Below are positions 1 to 11,830 of a DNA stretch of 64,000 bases, in pieces. Both the position numbers and the translations under genes were made by a program. The first letter of the stretch is position 1. Each line of letters begins with the position of its first letter. The stretch is taken from positions 248,001-312,000 of the forward strand of contig WBMZ01008948.1 of assembly GCA_013400975.1 (NCBI GenBank). Direction: 5' to 3'. The DNA is from Atrichornis clamosus. Lineage: Eukaryota > Chordata > Aves > Passeriformes > Menuridae. The notes under the pieces are model-generated. The model saw only the letters and a list, made by a program, of their open reading frames with translations, was not told where the DNA came from and made no database searches.

Positions 1-340
1 AGGGGTAAACCAACATGGAATGGAAAAACAACCCCCCAAATCCACACCCAGAAGAGCTCTTCAATAAAAATTTAAGAGAACACACTTTGTCAGTTCTTGC
101 TAACAAAGACAGGACCCGATATCAAATGGATTTATTTCCAGATGTGTTACTTCAGTTTATTCAAAACATTTTAAGATGTAAAGATGCATAAGGCTTCAGA
201 AGTGTCTGCAGTGCCACCCCAATGACACAGGGCCCCTGACACCCCACGTCCTGCTCACCTTCTGACACCATCCAGGGGGACAAGAGCAGAGGTGAGGAAA
301 GGACTGGAACAGGGCTAAGTTCTGGCATCAAGTCACAGCT
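1..340. other. Unique non-coding sequence at the left edge
   Basis: No repeat or gene is recognised. There are AATAAA-like hexamers on both strands (AATAAA at 63-68; TTTATT at 131-136 and 156-161), so the stretch could be the 3' end of a minus-strand transcript. AT-rich DNA gives such hexamers by chance. A minus-strand GTGAGC donor lies at about 243-248, after an open cysteine-rich 45-bp segment with a weak acceptor; too little to call an exon. Confidence 0.3.
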
Positions 341-737
341 TCACGAAATCACACAAGCCCAGACTGGTTTGGGTTGGAAGGGACCTCAAAGCCCATCCAG
401 TCCCACCCCCTGCCGGGGGCAGGGACACCTCCCACTATCCCAGGTTGCTCCAAGCCCCCTCCAGCCTGGCCTTGGACACTGCCAGGGATGGGGCAGCCAC
501 AGCTTCTCTGGGAAACCTGTGCCAGGGCCTCAGCACCCTCACAGGGAAGAATTACCTCCTAATATTTAATCTAAATGTCTCCTCTTTTAATTTAAAGCCA
601 CTCCCCTTTGTCCCATCACTATCTGCCCATGTAAAAGGTTGTTCTCCCTCTTGTATTCAAACCCCACTGGAAGCGGCTCCAGGGTCTCCCCAGAGCCTTC
701 TCTGCCCCAGGCTGAGCAGCCCCAGCTCCCTCAAAGC
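341..737 (-). mobile_element. CR1 LINE 3' fragment, antisense, about 400 bp
   Basis: This is the 3' end of a chicken-repeat-1 (CR1) non-LTR retrotransposon read from its minus strand. From left to right it has the conserved tail block (GGGTTGGAAGGGACCT), the 'gggacacctcccactatcccaggttgctccaagcc' type block, the 'gatggggcagccacagcttctctggg' block, the A/T-rich 'aagaattacctcctaatatttaatctaaa' block, and the 'tccccagagccttctctgccccaggctgagcagcccc' block. These match the order I know for CR1 3' ends. The 5' truncation near 737 is normal for the family. The frames at 369-569 and 445-978 are antisense shadows of it. The reverse transcriptase is absent, so the copy is inactive. Confidence 0.95.
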
Positions 738-3700
738 TGACACAGAGATAATTCATGAGTCTCTTGTGCTCCACTTCTCCCTTTTTAAAGCCCCCCTGGT
801 CACTCTGAGCTGTCGGTTTTTCAGATATAAACATAATTGTTCTAAGAGGTATAGAGTAACTTCAAAAAAGTTTTTTCCACACAAAAGTTCTGTGAACCCA
901 AGGGCTGGCAGAGAGCTGAGCTCACCCCTGCATCCCCCAGGAGTAATGAAAAAATTAATGAATCCAGTGTTTAAGTGACACCTTCCCACTCTCAGCTTTC
1001 AGCAAATTCCACCTGGCAGAGCACACACCTTGTGTTGACAAAGATGTTCGTGTAATTGCTTGTGCTTTCAAGTTTTCAAGACGACTGCATTGTTAATGTC
1101 TTAATTTTCTGCCTTTCCTCTTGACTAGAATAACAAACCCATCCAACAGGGAAAACAGCTCCGAGTGCTCACAGCATCCCCACGTCACTGGAAGCAGCAC
1201 CAGCCATCCCAAACCACCTTTCCATCAACACATTTTTCCTCTCACTAGAACTGAACAAGTGTTTTCAGTGAGGGTGATCTCCAGCTGACCACCTCCCAGC
1301 CCAGCACAGCAAACCAGACAAGAGTGGCCACCACCCCTTCTTTATTTTTAAGATTCCCAGAAAAGCTGAGAAAACTCGCAAGTGCTAAATTTGCATTTCC
1401 AAGGCAAAGATTTACTCGAGTAAATTCCAAAGAGTTGCTCAGAGCTGGTCAATTTTGCTCAGGGAATGAGTAATTGATGAGCAGGGCTGAATGAACACAG
1501 AGCTGAAAGAACCCACTACTTGTAGTTTGAAATAAAGCATTCGATTTTCTTTAAGCATTCTTTAAAAGGCAGGATTCGGGATCGATATTTAATGTTTCTG
1601 CTTACACTGGAAACGTGTGCTGGGCTCTGGGTTAGTTTTTTTTCCTTTTGACCCAGACAAAAGAAATGATACTGGCACTGCTGACACAAGGAGAAAGGTG
1701 AAAAGACTTCTGGCAGTATCTTGCATTATTTATTTCAAGGTAGACCTTAAAGGAGAAAAAAAAGCCCATAATATATAGAATATCTCCTGTGCTGTAGCAC
1801 TTGAAACAGAACAGATTCCATTTAGATATCTAAGTTGTATCAGTGAGGAGATAAATGTCATGCAACATTCTCCAAGATTTCTCCTCTCAGTCCTGGATGG
1901 TTTCCAAGATTTCATTTTGAGTAGAACTAAATATTAGAGTATTACCACTCCTATTGAAGTACAAGTTTGTCTTCTTCCTGACGCCAGGAATTTCAGTCCC
2001 AGTAGGAAATACAACAAAACACATTGTTTTTGAGACTGTTACAACCAAGAGAAGAAGAAATTATTTTGCTGCTGGTAGTAATCACTGTAATTTCACTGGA
2101 AGCAGAGGCCAGGAGGAACAAACCTTAAACCAAAACAAACCTTAAACCAAAAACCAAATGCAAAGAAAACCAAAAAACCCCAGTACTGGAGATTTGCAGA
2201 AGGCCACAAAACAAAGTGACTATTAAAATCCTGAATGATTTTTGTTTAACTAAGTGCTGCCATCACCCTCTGTCAGTCCACATCCAAAACCTGGGAATTT
2301 CAGGAAACATCTCCACTCAAAGCTACTAAAATGATTCCTCTGTGTCACCACTACCCTGCTATAAACGCCCTGTGCAGGAGAACAGCAAACCAACTCTCTT
2401 GGCTCCCAGTCACTGAGTTGGTTGGCAATTTTTCAGCAAACCATCCTTGGTGGGAGGTGTCAGCTCCTAAAAATTGAAAGCCATTTACAGGAGTAACACA
2501 ATTTCATAGAAAACGCTGGGGAAAGCACGGGATGGAAAAACCCTTCAAACTGGGAATGGGAGAGGTTCCCATTTCCAGGCCTCTTGTTCACGGAGGTGAC
2601 AGCAGCTCCTCCAATCCCAGCAGCAGCACAGCTCATTCAATGGCCTTCCCTCATTTGAAGGATTTTTGCAAGTCTCTGGCTCACCCCAGCAGGAACCATT
2701 CAATTCTCATTACTCCCCCTCAGAGCCATCACAAACAAGCTGAAAGTCTTACGGCCTCTGATTTGTTGTTCACACTGAAAGCTGCACTCAGGAGGGGAAC
2801 AGCACAACGTAAGGCTGCTTCCCAAAGCAGCTTCAGGACCAGCTTTCCCCTCTTGCTCATTGAAGTAATCATTTTCCAAATAAAACACTGCTCAGAACCA
2901 TTAAGGTGTATTATACAAACCGAGATACACAACTACACCTGAAACAATTCCAAGTTTAACAGATACTTTATTTGAGCAGTGAGTAGAGTTATGGCAGTGT
3001 CCTATAAAAATTATACAGGAAGTAGAAACGGTTTTAAAACTCTATTTGTCTAGGATTCATGTTTGAGGGTGTAAAACGTGGCTTTTGTAAAGGGGTAGAA
3101 AACCAGCCAAAAGCAGAACTGAAATCATATAAAAACCCACAAGTGGGCAGGACTTTGATCCAGTTCACAGCCCCACAGCCACCCCTGTGGTAGGAATCCC
3201 ACTCAGATCTCACCACCTTAGAGCTGTCACTTCCATCAGAATAAAAAGGACTGGGGAAAAGCCAAGGTTCAGAACAGCCTGTCAGACATCCACACTAAAT
3301 AATCAGACTCCATCTGACATCCATCTTCTTACAAGCCACAAGAGCTGATGTTATTGTAGGACACCTGCTGCAGGCAGAGTATACAGTAACCACATATTAA
3401 AGTGCATTCTCATTCCATTTTTTACAAAAGGAAAAGATTGAACCAAATCTTTACACAGCAATACAAGGATCAATGCATTTGATTAAGCCTTGCTTTGAGC
3501 ACAGAATGTGCCTCAAGAAACAAAGCTACACCCGGCACAGGTTATTCTTTTGTAGTGTATTAAGTCTTTCAGCATCTGTACTGCAGAGAGGAACAGATCA
3601 CCTTGAAGGGAAAGAGCTTCAGGGAGAATTCATTGATGGCTACAGAAATGATACTCCTTGTATGAGGAGCAGGCAATAGTGTGAGGTTCCTGCAGGTGAA

Positions 3701-4031
3701 TGTCCTGAGCAGCAATTCAAAACAAGGCAGATGTTGCCAGGAAACCTCCAGCCCCATCTAAAGGCTATTAGAGCTTTCCAGGATTTTTATTTGAGTCTGC
3801 TGTGTGTGAATGATGTTCTGTGCCCCTGTGGATCCCAGCAGATGTGCAAAGCTCTGCCAAGGAAAGCAACGCCCTCCTTGCAGGAGCCTGGAAAGAGCAG
3901 CCTCGTGCGCTGCCCGGAGCCCTCGGAATAAAACCTCCCCAGCTCAGGCACAGTCACCGTGCTGGCCTGGTCCTCCTGCTGACAGGAGCTGGATCAGCAC
4001 CAGAGCACTGCCAGCGAGGTAAAAACACTGC
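738..4031. other. Unique non-coding sequence with a 17-bp tandem duplication
   Basis: No gene or dispersed repeat is recognised. The longest frame is 136 codons at 2532-2942 (+); it has no recognisable domain or splice structure. A 17-bp unit beginning ACAAACCTTAAACC occurs twice in perfect tandem at 2118-2151, followed by A/C-rich sequence. Confidence 0.5.
2118..2151. repeat. Perfect 17-bp tandem duplication
   Basis: The unit ACAAACCTTAAACCAAA is present at 2118-2134 and again at 2135-2151 without mismatch. It sits in an A/C-rich stretch and looks like a young slippage or local duplication. Confidence 0.85.
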
Positions 4032-4125
4032 CACAGAATGGTCTGGGTTGGGAGGGACCTTAAAGCTCACGGGCAGGGACACCTTCCACTACACCCAGCT
4101 GCTCCAAGCCCTGTCCAGCCCAGCC
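4032..4125 (-). mobile_element. CR1 LINE 3' tail, antisense, internally deleted
   Basis: The sequence opens with the CR1 tail block (CACAGAATGGTCTGGGTTGG, then GAGGGACCTTAAAGC) and jumps straight to GGGCAGGGACACCTTCCACTA, ending in the 'gctccaagccctgtccagcc' block. Other copies here have about 20-25 extra bases (the 'ccagtcccaccccctgcc' segment) between these blocks, so this copy carries an internal deletion after 'aaagctcac'. Only the last ~95 bp of the element remain. Confidence 0.9.
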
Positions 4126-4903
4126 CATATCCAACAACAGACACAAGCAACTGAGATTCTCCTTTCCAAAAACTGCTGTGGTCTGCAAGACTCTGCATGT
4201 TAGATGGAGTCAAAAGATTCCACTGAGCTGAAGACTTAAAAGAAGTGATAAAAAGTCTACTAAGACCTGTCCAGTCAGTGGCATTTTAACAAGGTAAGTT
4301 TTAGGATGAGAAAAATTATGGATTTCACCACTAATTAAGCCCCTTCAGCAAGATTCTGTTACTGTGCACTACAGGATGAAGGAATGAGCACTCACTGCAA
4401 AAACAAGCTCTTGGCCTGCCCACCTCGGCAGTAAGAGAATAGATCCATTCCAGACACACTGTTCCTGCACTGCATTTTGATTTAATACGGAGATAAAAAT
4501 GATCTTGCACAGTAGAAAAGCACTGTTTACATGGATTATTTGAGAACAGTCTGTTTGTTATCTCCAAATAACATGAGAAAGGCCAATGGCCACATTGAAT
4601 ATCACACCTCCATTCAATTCAGCAAGTTACTGGACAGGATCTCTAAAGACTTTATATGGAACAAAAAGTTTCCTGCAGGAGGCTCCATCTGACAGTCCCA
4701 CATGATGCACCTTAGGGGAGAAATCAAGAAGATGCTGCCAATAACGAGAACCCTCTGGAAAGAGGTGTGTGAAGTCAGAATAAATGTAAGCTCAAAGATT
4801 TCAAAAGAAAAACCAGTTCAAACTGAGCTTTTCTATTGCAATGGCAATCAAGGGTTTCTCCCTACCTCAGGGGTGTTCTTGTTAAATCAAACCTTCTGCA
4901 TAC

Positions 4904-4931
4904 TGTGCTTTTCCATACTGGGAAAAGCACA
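4904..4931. other. Perfect 11-bp stem hairpin
   Basis: TGTGCTTTTCC (4904-4914) and its exact complement GGAAAAGCACA (4921-4931) flank a 6-base loop ATACTG. The stem is too short for a typical microRNA precursor and no longer flanking pairing was seen. It may simply be a small inverted duplication. Confidence 0.8.
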
Positions 4932-4994
4932 CTGAAGTTTTTCCTTGAAAAATGAATGGCAATAGAAGGAGACTCACAAGTCACTATGCAACTT

Positions 4995-5011
4995 AAAAAA
5001 AAAAAAAAAAA
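4995..5011. repeat. A17 homopolymer
   Basis: Seventeen consecutive adenines. CR1 does not end in poly(A), and the upstream sequence shows no processed gene copy that I recognise, so it is treated as a simple repeat. Confidence 0.9.
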
Positions 5012-8000
5012 GCTTGAAGTCCTAGAATGTCACAAGTATTTATCTAGGGGATTACAATGATGTGAAGTTTGATTTTAGTGAACATAAAGCATCTGACCTA
5101 GTGGCATTCAATAAACTTTAGGACTGGTATATAATAAAGAGCCTTCCAACCTGGCACCACATCCCTGTCTGCCACCATTCCTTCACCTCCCAAAGAATGA
5201 CAAGGAACATTGCCAGGAGAATTTCCTAATATAAGACGACTGAAATTGTTTGTGCAGCTCTGCATCCATCTCTCCCACCCCAAAGCCTCTAGGAACTGAG
5301 CAGGAGCTGGAGAGCAGCAGAAGCAGGATGGCAATGCCATGGTGAGCTGCAGTGCCCTGGGAGCACTGAACACTCCAGCGGGGCTGCTGGGGAGCTCTGT
5401 GCCCTGCACTGGTGTCACTGGGTCACAGCTGGAAAGCCTCACCCCAGAGAAGGTGCAGTTCAGCTTGAGGGCAGGAGCTGCTCCCCTTGCCAGCAGCTCT
5501 CCCTGGGCACCTGCACCACCCTGCCTGTGCTTTGACCCAGCAGTTTACTCCAAAGGGAACTCTGGAGTGATGACCTTAGAGAGCATTCCCTGCTGCTGGA
5601 ACACGAGTGCAACACCAGCAAAATGTGGTACTGCATGTGTTGGATACCACAGCAGCTTCTGCACCACAGAAATGATGTGCCAAATAATCCTTGGGATGCT
5701 TTCATTACGTGCAGTTAGAAATACAACCCCCATATCCCAACAGCAGCAGATCCCTGTCTGCAGCATCCCTCCCTTCAGAAGTCTCTGGCTGTTACAGGAA
5801 CTCCTTGGAGAACACAGAGAGCTCACAGGAAGGAAAGGGGGAGAGCTGTACCTCTTATAAAGGGAGAGTGACAAAGATAACCCAGGAACTCTTGTCCCCC
5901 CAACTTCCCCAGGCCCACAAACCCCACCTGGCCATGCCAAGGGAGAGCCAAAGCCACCACGTCAAAGCCAACCCAGACCTCTGTGGCAGGGCCAGCAGGT
6001 CCTGCCCTGGAGGCACATCCTGTTCCAGGATGTCCCTGGAGCCCCGGGAGCAGCCCGGAGCACAACGGCTGCCACGGGGGCTGCTGCCCATCGCTCCAGA
6101 TGGCTCTGGAATGAAGGGATTCTCGCAGCCCAGACCACCAGCTCAGTTTGAAACACAGCACAGGGTCAACGTTTATGAGACATTTCCCTTTTTCCAACTG
6201 CAGGAGGACTGAGAGCTGTGAGCTTCCCCTCAGGACTGTGGATGCTCTTTACAGTTTGCTGCTGAACCCCTTCAGAGTGCCATTAACAGCCGTGTCTGAG
6301 AAATCCCCTTAAGTGAGCATCAAATGGGTAATGGGACAAAATTGCAGTGCAGTAAAATGCAAGTCCTCACATAGTTGGTAGGTTTAACTGTGGCTGCCTC
6401 CACCCTCTGACAGCAGGATCACACCAGGCAGGAACTCCCCTGGAATGCTGTCCCAGGACTAGGAGTGTCCCAGGCCCACCTCCAGCTCTGCCCCTGGAAG
6501 GTAAAAGCTGCGTGTGTGTCTCGCCAATGCACTCAGAGAAAAATGGTCCCATAGAACACCCCAGAAAAGGCCCCTCACAGTGAGGGTCAGCAAAGGTCCT
6601 AGGAAAAATATTTGCTCCTAAGTTGTCCTAAGGGATGTGTAGGTTTTCCTAGTATGTGTAATCCCAAAGCATTGTTTTACATACAATAAATAAAAACAAA
6701 ACTGAGTGCACTTCTCACATTCTGCAGCAAACATCATAAACTGGAGCCAGACTGGAAGTTCTGCTTTTCTAGTTTAATGCCCTCTACAATTTCCAGTACC
6801 AGAAATCTGTATTTTGCACCTTTTCAACTGTATTGCAATAAAGAGTTTCTAGCAAGGATGAATTCTTTTAATCCACATCAGATACAAATCCTGAATTCCA
6901 CTGTGCCAGCAGCAACAGGCGAATAATGCAGAACTGTACCTCTAATTGCTAAATATCTCTTGTTCTGGCTCATAGTTACACCAGGCCAGGATTCAGAACA
7001 AGGCAACCTATTCTGTCACAGGAGGGAAACAAAACAGAGGCACCAGTAAAAGCTGACATCCTGCATTATTTGATGAATCTGTAACTCAGAAGTTTATAAA
7101 TACACTTTAAGTAGTGCCAGTTTGTTTTTTACTCATGCTATTCTGATCAGGTGCAAGCTTTGTCCTGTCTCCACCCAGTGAGCAGCTCTTTTCCAGCACA
7201 GTGCATCAGTTTCCTGTTTTATTGCAGCGTTTCTACACCTTCACATCAACACAATTAAACAAACCCACCACAGCCTTGCAAGAAATTCCAACTGAGTTAC
7301 AATGGCACCGACTTCATCCTGAGGCCTCAGGACCCGTGGTCACTTCAGGACACAGGAAAACAGTATCTCTGATCAGATTCCATGTTTGGATGTTGTGATG
7401 AATGTATTGAAAGCCTTCTGGTTCATTTGTCTCAATGTTCCCCACACTTCAGCTCACTGGGCACCAGTCCACTGCTCACACCCTCAAAAAAAGCCATAAA
7501 TACATTGTGACTGCAGGAAGCAGGGAGAGTTTAGATGTGATTTCCCACTGCCAATCTGAAAAAGGAGTTTCAGTCAAGTCCCAAACAGTATAAAACTTAA
7601 AAGTCATATCAGAAATATACACAAGCTAAATTTGGGCTGGTGCTTGGCCCAGGATCTCGTGGCAGCTCAAGCATGAAAGGACAGCACCTCCCACATGGAA
7701 TGGCATCCTGCAGACAAGTTAATGTGAGCTAAACCTGTGAATCACCCACCGCGCCACCCAAGGGCAGTTACATAAGAAGCATTTTCAGGCACCATTTTGA
7801 AACCAAAGCAAGACAGCGGGTGCCCAGTTCCTGCTGTGTGCTGTGGGTAATCACCAGTTCCTGCTCTGTCAGACACCCAGCGCTTCCCTGCAACACTGAC
7901 AATTCCCACGTCTGGCCCCTCTCCCCACGTACACCCACACACAGGGCAATGAGGGCGTGGAGTGAGCTCTGTATTAAAGCACAACACAAGTCTGGCTGCT

Positions 8001-8604
8001 TAAAAAGGATCTGTTTGCTAAGTTTACTGAACTGGCTGCATTTTAGACACACAACCACCACTTAACCATGTTCACTGAAATAGCACAGTATTTCTCCAAG
8101 AACATCACTAATCACATTCTTTTTGTCCTCATTTTCTCCAACTCCTATTAAAGAAACTTACTTTTTAGCCATCTTAGGTGACAGTATAATATCACAGATG
8201 CCCTTTTTTTTTAAATACAGATTTACTCTGTGCAGTTTGCATGCACTCCTGTTTGTGAAAACCACTTCCAGCCTAAGAATCACCCTCCCATCCCGGCTCT
8301 GGGAATGCACTGCTCGTGTGGCAGGGACTACCAAAACCTTGTTAGTCCTTACAAAGCTGTTACACACAGACCAGGCTGGGGAAACAGCCTTTTTTTAATT
8401 TAACCATGTTAAGGAAGTGAATTCTGACTGTGAGCCTGGACGGGATCATTGAAAAGAGCCACTTCCATAGACAGAAGATTCCATTTTTGTCTTGTTAAAC
8501 CCAACCAGACACATCTCAATCCACAAGAGGCAGCAAACACTTATCTCCCACAGATAACTCACTATATTCTATACTCCAGACCAGCCACCTGGACACAATC
8601 CTGT

Positions 8605-8702
8605 GTGCTGTGCTCTAGGGAGCCCTGCTTGAGCAGGGAGGTTGGACTGGATGACCTCCAGTGGTCCCTTCCAACCTGAGCCATCCTGTGATTCTATGAT
8701 AA
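8605..8702 (+). mobile_element. CR1 LINE 3' tail, sense, of a different subfamily
   Basis: The segment runs 'tgctctagggagccctgcttgagcaggg', then GGTTGGACTGGATGACCTCC, then the terminal GGTCCCTTCCAACC and GATTCTATGAT. The last motif is the CR1 3' terminal octamer type. The 'ccctgcttgagcaggg' block replaces the 'gtgtccctgcccatggcaggg' block of the other copies, so a different CR1 subfamily is inferred. Severe 5' truncation leaves about 100 bp. Confidence 0.92.
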
Positions 8703-11625
8703 ATACCATGGAAATGCAGCTCCTGGCATATGGTCTCCATAACAAGCTTGTTAGATCTATTCCTGGACTGCTTACAGCCACTACTGTCCAAGAAATGTCC
8801 CTTCCAACCTCTCAGGGATCTCTGAGGAGAGATTTGCAGGAGATCAGCCTGATGTCACTGCCCAGCACCGCTCTGTCCATATGCTCCGGAGCTCGGCAGA
8901 ACTCATCCCTCTCCACACTCACCTGCTTCATCCAGGATGGGTTTTTTAGTAACGCAGATTCCCTTAAAGCCTGAAAATGGTTGAAAGTAATGGACAGCAA
9001 GCAGGCAGCCTGTGCCGAGTGCTTCCCATCAAGGGTTTGGGCCCATCTGTTGCTCGGCAGGAGCGGGAGCAGCCTCCCCCAGCACGGACACACCGGCAGG
9101 GGCTGCATCCAGCACCACCTGCACAGCCTGGAACTGCCTCCCACACCGGGGTGGGCACACAGGCAGCTGAACACGCGGAAAACTCAGCATTCAAGTGCTG
9201 TGCCCAACCCAAGGAACGCTGTCATCCCTGGCACGGTGTGACCCGGGGAGGGAAGGGACGTGCCCCCACGCCAGCACACCTGCGGTGGCCTAAGGCAGCA
9301 GTGCTCTGAACACAAAGAAGCTGAGATGTATTTTCGTTTCTGTCCAGAGTGCTTGGTGTCATCTCCGGAAGGTGGAGCAGGAGCCCAGCAGCCCCTCTGC
9401 CCCCTGTCCTCCGAGGAGCCTGGCATCTGTCACAACAGTGTCACCAATTCCGGCCATTCTGCCCCTCACACACAGCTCCCTCAGGACGCAACCCCTTCGT
9501 GTGCACTGCTGTAGCACAGAAGATGGTCTGTGGGACAGAACCACAGCCAAGCAGAACACAGAGGAGGAAGCTTTGTTCCCCACAGCTCTGCATTCCTCTT
9601 CCTGTGGCAGGTGGGAAGCTCAGGGCACAGAGGGTCTGGAGAAATGAAGGGCTCCAGGCTCCTCTGCCTCGCACAGGACAACACAGCCCTGCCCCAGCAG
9701 GCTCGGCAGCCTCCTCTGCCTCACACCAAGGCCAGCACCAGCACCTGTCTCACGAGATTAAGCCATGAGACTCCGCAGTGCAGTCAATTTATGATCTAAC
9801 CAAGAGCACTGCCAAAGGGCCATATGGAAGGGAAGCAAATATTTTGCTTTGACAAGCGAGGGGTGATCTTAAAGTCAGCATCAGAATGAAGATTCGAATC
9901 TCAAGTGGTAACTCAGTAAAACAGCTTGGGTTTATGATTTCTCAAAACCATTTAATTTCTTTTCGTTACCCCCGCTTCAATTGTTTATAATTTGCAATAG
10001 CTTTTAAGAAAACAATATTACAGAAAATTGAAAGGCTGCCTCCATTTTGTTTGAAAAGCATATCATTCTTATTACATTTATCATTTTACAAATGAATCAA
10101 TTCCTTACTTCCCCCTGCAGCTGAAACCTTCCAAGCCAGTTACTGCTGCACCTTTGGCCCGCAGCCTTGTCTGTCCCTACCCCTTCTCAGGGACCAGCAA
10201 CTTCACAACCAAAACTCCTTTAAGACCTGTCTTTCCAGCTCAGTTAATTAACTGAGGTGTGGAGTGAATTTTCAACAGCTGAGGAAGCACAACTGCAACT
10301 TAACCCCAGAAGTACTGAAGAGCTGCACAGTAAATTTTTAATTTCCAACTGCACATCAGAAATTTCTCTTCAAGTTCAACGTTCGTATGACCACCTTTGC
10401 TTTTTATGCAAGGGGAAGACAAACTTTTCTGCAGAAGGACAAAGCAGCATTAAGCAGTATTAGCATATAATAGTCATCTGTGTTGAATGTGAAATATTGA
10501 ATACAAAAGGCATTATTTTAGCTTAAATTAAGAATGATCACAAGTGGCAAGCCACCAGACAAGATTAGTTCAGATCTCTTTCCATTTCCAGGTAAGAAAG
10601 GAAAATCTCTCTAAAACTGGGGTTTAACCAAGGCGCTCATCCTTTTATCTTACATTTAAAATAACAGTGAAGATGCAAGTATGGCTTTTCAACAATTGTG
10701 GCTCTAATTATGGTCCCTTCTAGAGATCCTTCCTGCCTCTAACAGCAGCTAAATGGCTCTCAGGCTATGAAGATACTCATAGCAGGACACTTTGTTATTA
10801 ATTTAGCTTCTCAACAAGCAATCATCAGCCATAAACATTTAGAAAATTCTAAAATCAAGCTGCATCTTCCATTTGTATCAAGTATTTCTATCTTCCTTAA
10901 TAAATTCTCTGCCTGCAGAGGGTTATTGTCAAAATGTATTTTAGACACGTGTGTAGATCAGAGAGTTAAAGGTCAAGAACCTTCAACAAGAATGAGACAT
11001 TTTCTGTACATGAAATTTATGTCCTTAATCCTGAGGCTTTGGAGAGCATTACAGCTCTCCCCTTATCTTTCATATAAGACAAGATCTCTCCATGTTTATT
11101 CTATAAGGAGAAAGAACAAACAGAAACACTTCTGGGGAGAGCTGGCATCCACTTTCCATCCCAGGAATTCATCCACTGACCCAACAATAATTGCAAAACC
11201 CCACATCAGAAACCTCCCTATGCAATTTAAACTGAAGTACTTTATGGATTAAATTTTCAGGGTAGACTATACTTAAGTCTTATTTCAAGAGGCATCTGCA
11301 TGTTAAATTCCACACACAGATTATGAGAAGTGTGAGTGATTTGGCATTACAATGGCAAAGTTATTTTTTTGAAAAAATAAATGGTGCTTCTGGAGAACAA
11401 ATTATATTGAACACTAAGATGCAAGAAAAGTATAAAGCCTCATCAGACTCAACCTCTGGATTAACCTCGCTGGCTGCACTGGCAGTATTTGGGATGGTGC
11501 CAAACATGAAGAGAACCTGAAACATTTGGAGTCACAAATCTTGCTCTGTGGACTTGCTGTGGCCTTCACTGGGAAGAGCCACATCACTACAGGAGCTGTT
11601 GGACTTCCTGGATCGTTCCTGGTAG
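8703..11625. other. Unique non-coding sequence; GC-rich then AT-rich
   Basis: About 9.0-9.75 kb is GC-richer with open frames on both strands (139 codons at 9349-9768 plus; 120 codons at 8812-9174 minus). About 9.95-11.5 kb is AT-richer and has a 161-codon plus-strand frame at 10767-11252 whose translation shows no recognisable domain. One exon-like segment (8923-8970, minus) is listed separately. No other repeat was recognised. Confidence 0.45.
8923..8970 (-). other. Candidate 48-bp coding exon, unidentified gene
   Basis: On the minus strand the acceptor reads ACTTTCAACCATTTTCAG immediately before 8970, with a pyrimidine-rich run. The donor after 8923 reads CAG|GTGAGTG, close to consensus. 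The 48 bp between are open in phase 0 and translate as ALRESALLKNPSWMKQ, with no stop or low-complexity run. Length divisible by three, both splice sites near consensus and a protein-like composition are the support. I do not recognise the protein and see no partner exon that clearly continues the frame. Chance matches of this kind are expected in 64 kb, so confidence stays low. Confidence 0.25.
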
Positions 11626-11830
11626 ATCATGGAGTCATGGAAGGGGTTGGGTTGGAAGGGACCTTAAAGCCCATCGAGTCCCACCCCCTGCCCTGGGCAG
11701 GGACACCTTCCACTATCCCAGGGTGCTCCAAACCTGGCCTTGGACACTGCCAGGGATGGGGCAGCCACAGCTTCTCTGGGCACCCTGTGCCAGGGCCTCC
11801 CCACCCGCACAGGGAAGAATTTCTGCCTAA
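11626..11830 (-). mobile_element. CR1 LINE 3' fragment, antisense, about 205 bp
   Basis: It opens with ATCATGGAGTCATGGAAGGG (degenerate terminal repeats), then GGTTGGAAGGGACCTTAAAG, the 'gggacaccttccactatcccaggg' block, the 'gatggggcagccacagcttctctggg' block and ends at AGGGAAGAATTTCTGCCTAA. A short deletion is visible between 'gggtgctcc' and 'aaacctggcc', where other copies have the 'aagccctgtcc' segment. The open frame at 11526-11834 is antisense CR1, not a gene. Confidence 0.95.

Larger units (their letters stand above)
4126..8604. other. Unique non-coding sequence with a GC-richer centre
   Basis: No gene is recognised. From about 5.3 to 6.1 kb the sequence is GC-richer, with overlapping open frames on both strands (173 codons at 5339-5860 and 5691-6212; 131 codons at 5545-5940 minus). 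Overlap in several frames and lack of any domain argue for chance opening. An A17 run is at 4995-5011 and a perfect hairpin at 4904-4931. Confidence 0.5.

Noticed and set aside
8162..8250. Minus-strand exon-like segment ending at a GTAAGT donor
   Set aside because: It contains an A9 run, the exon side of the donor (AAA) is weak, and no family or partner exon is seen.
8796..8816. GTCCCTTCCAACCTCTCAGG as another CR1 tail
   Set aside because: Only about 14 bases match and no upstream CR1 block is present.
10767..11252. 161-codon frame in AT-rich DNA
   Set aside because: Length is notable for the composition, but there is no recognisable domain, no splice structure and no matching neighbour.
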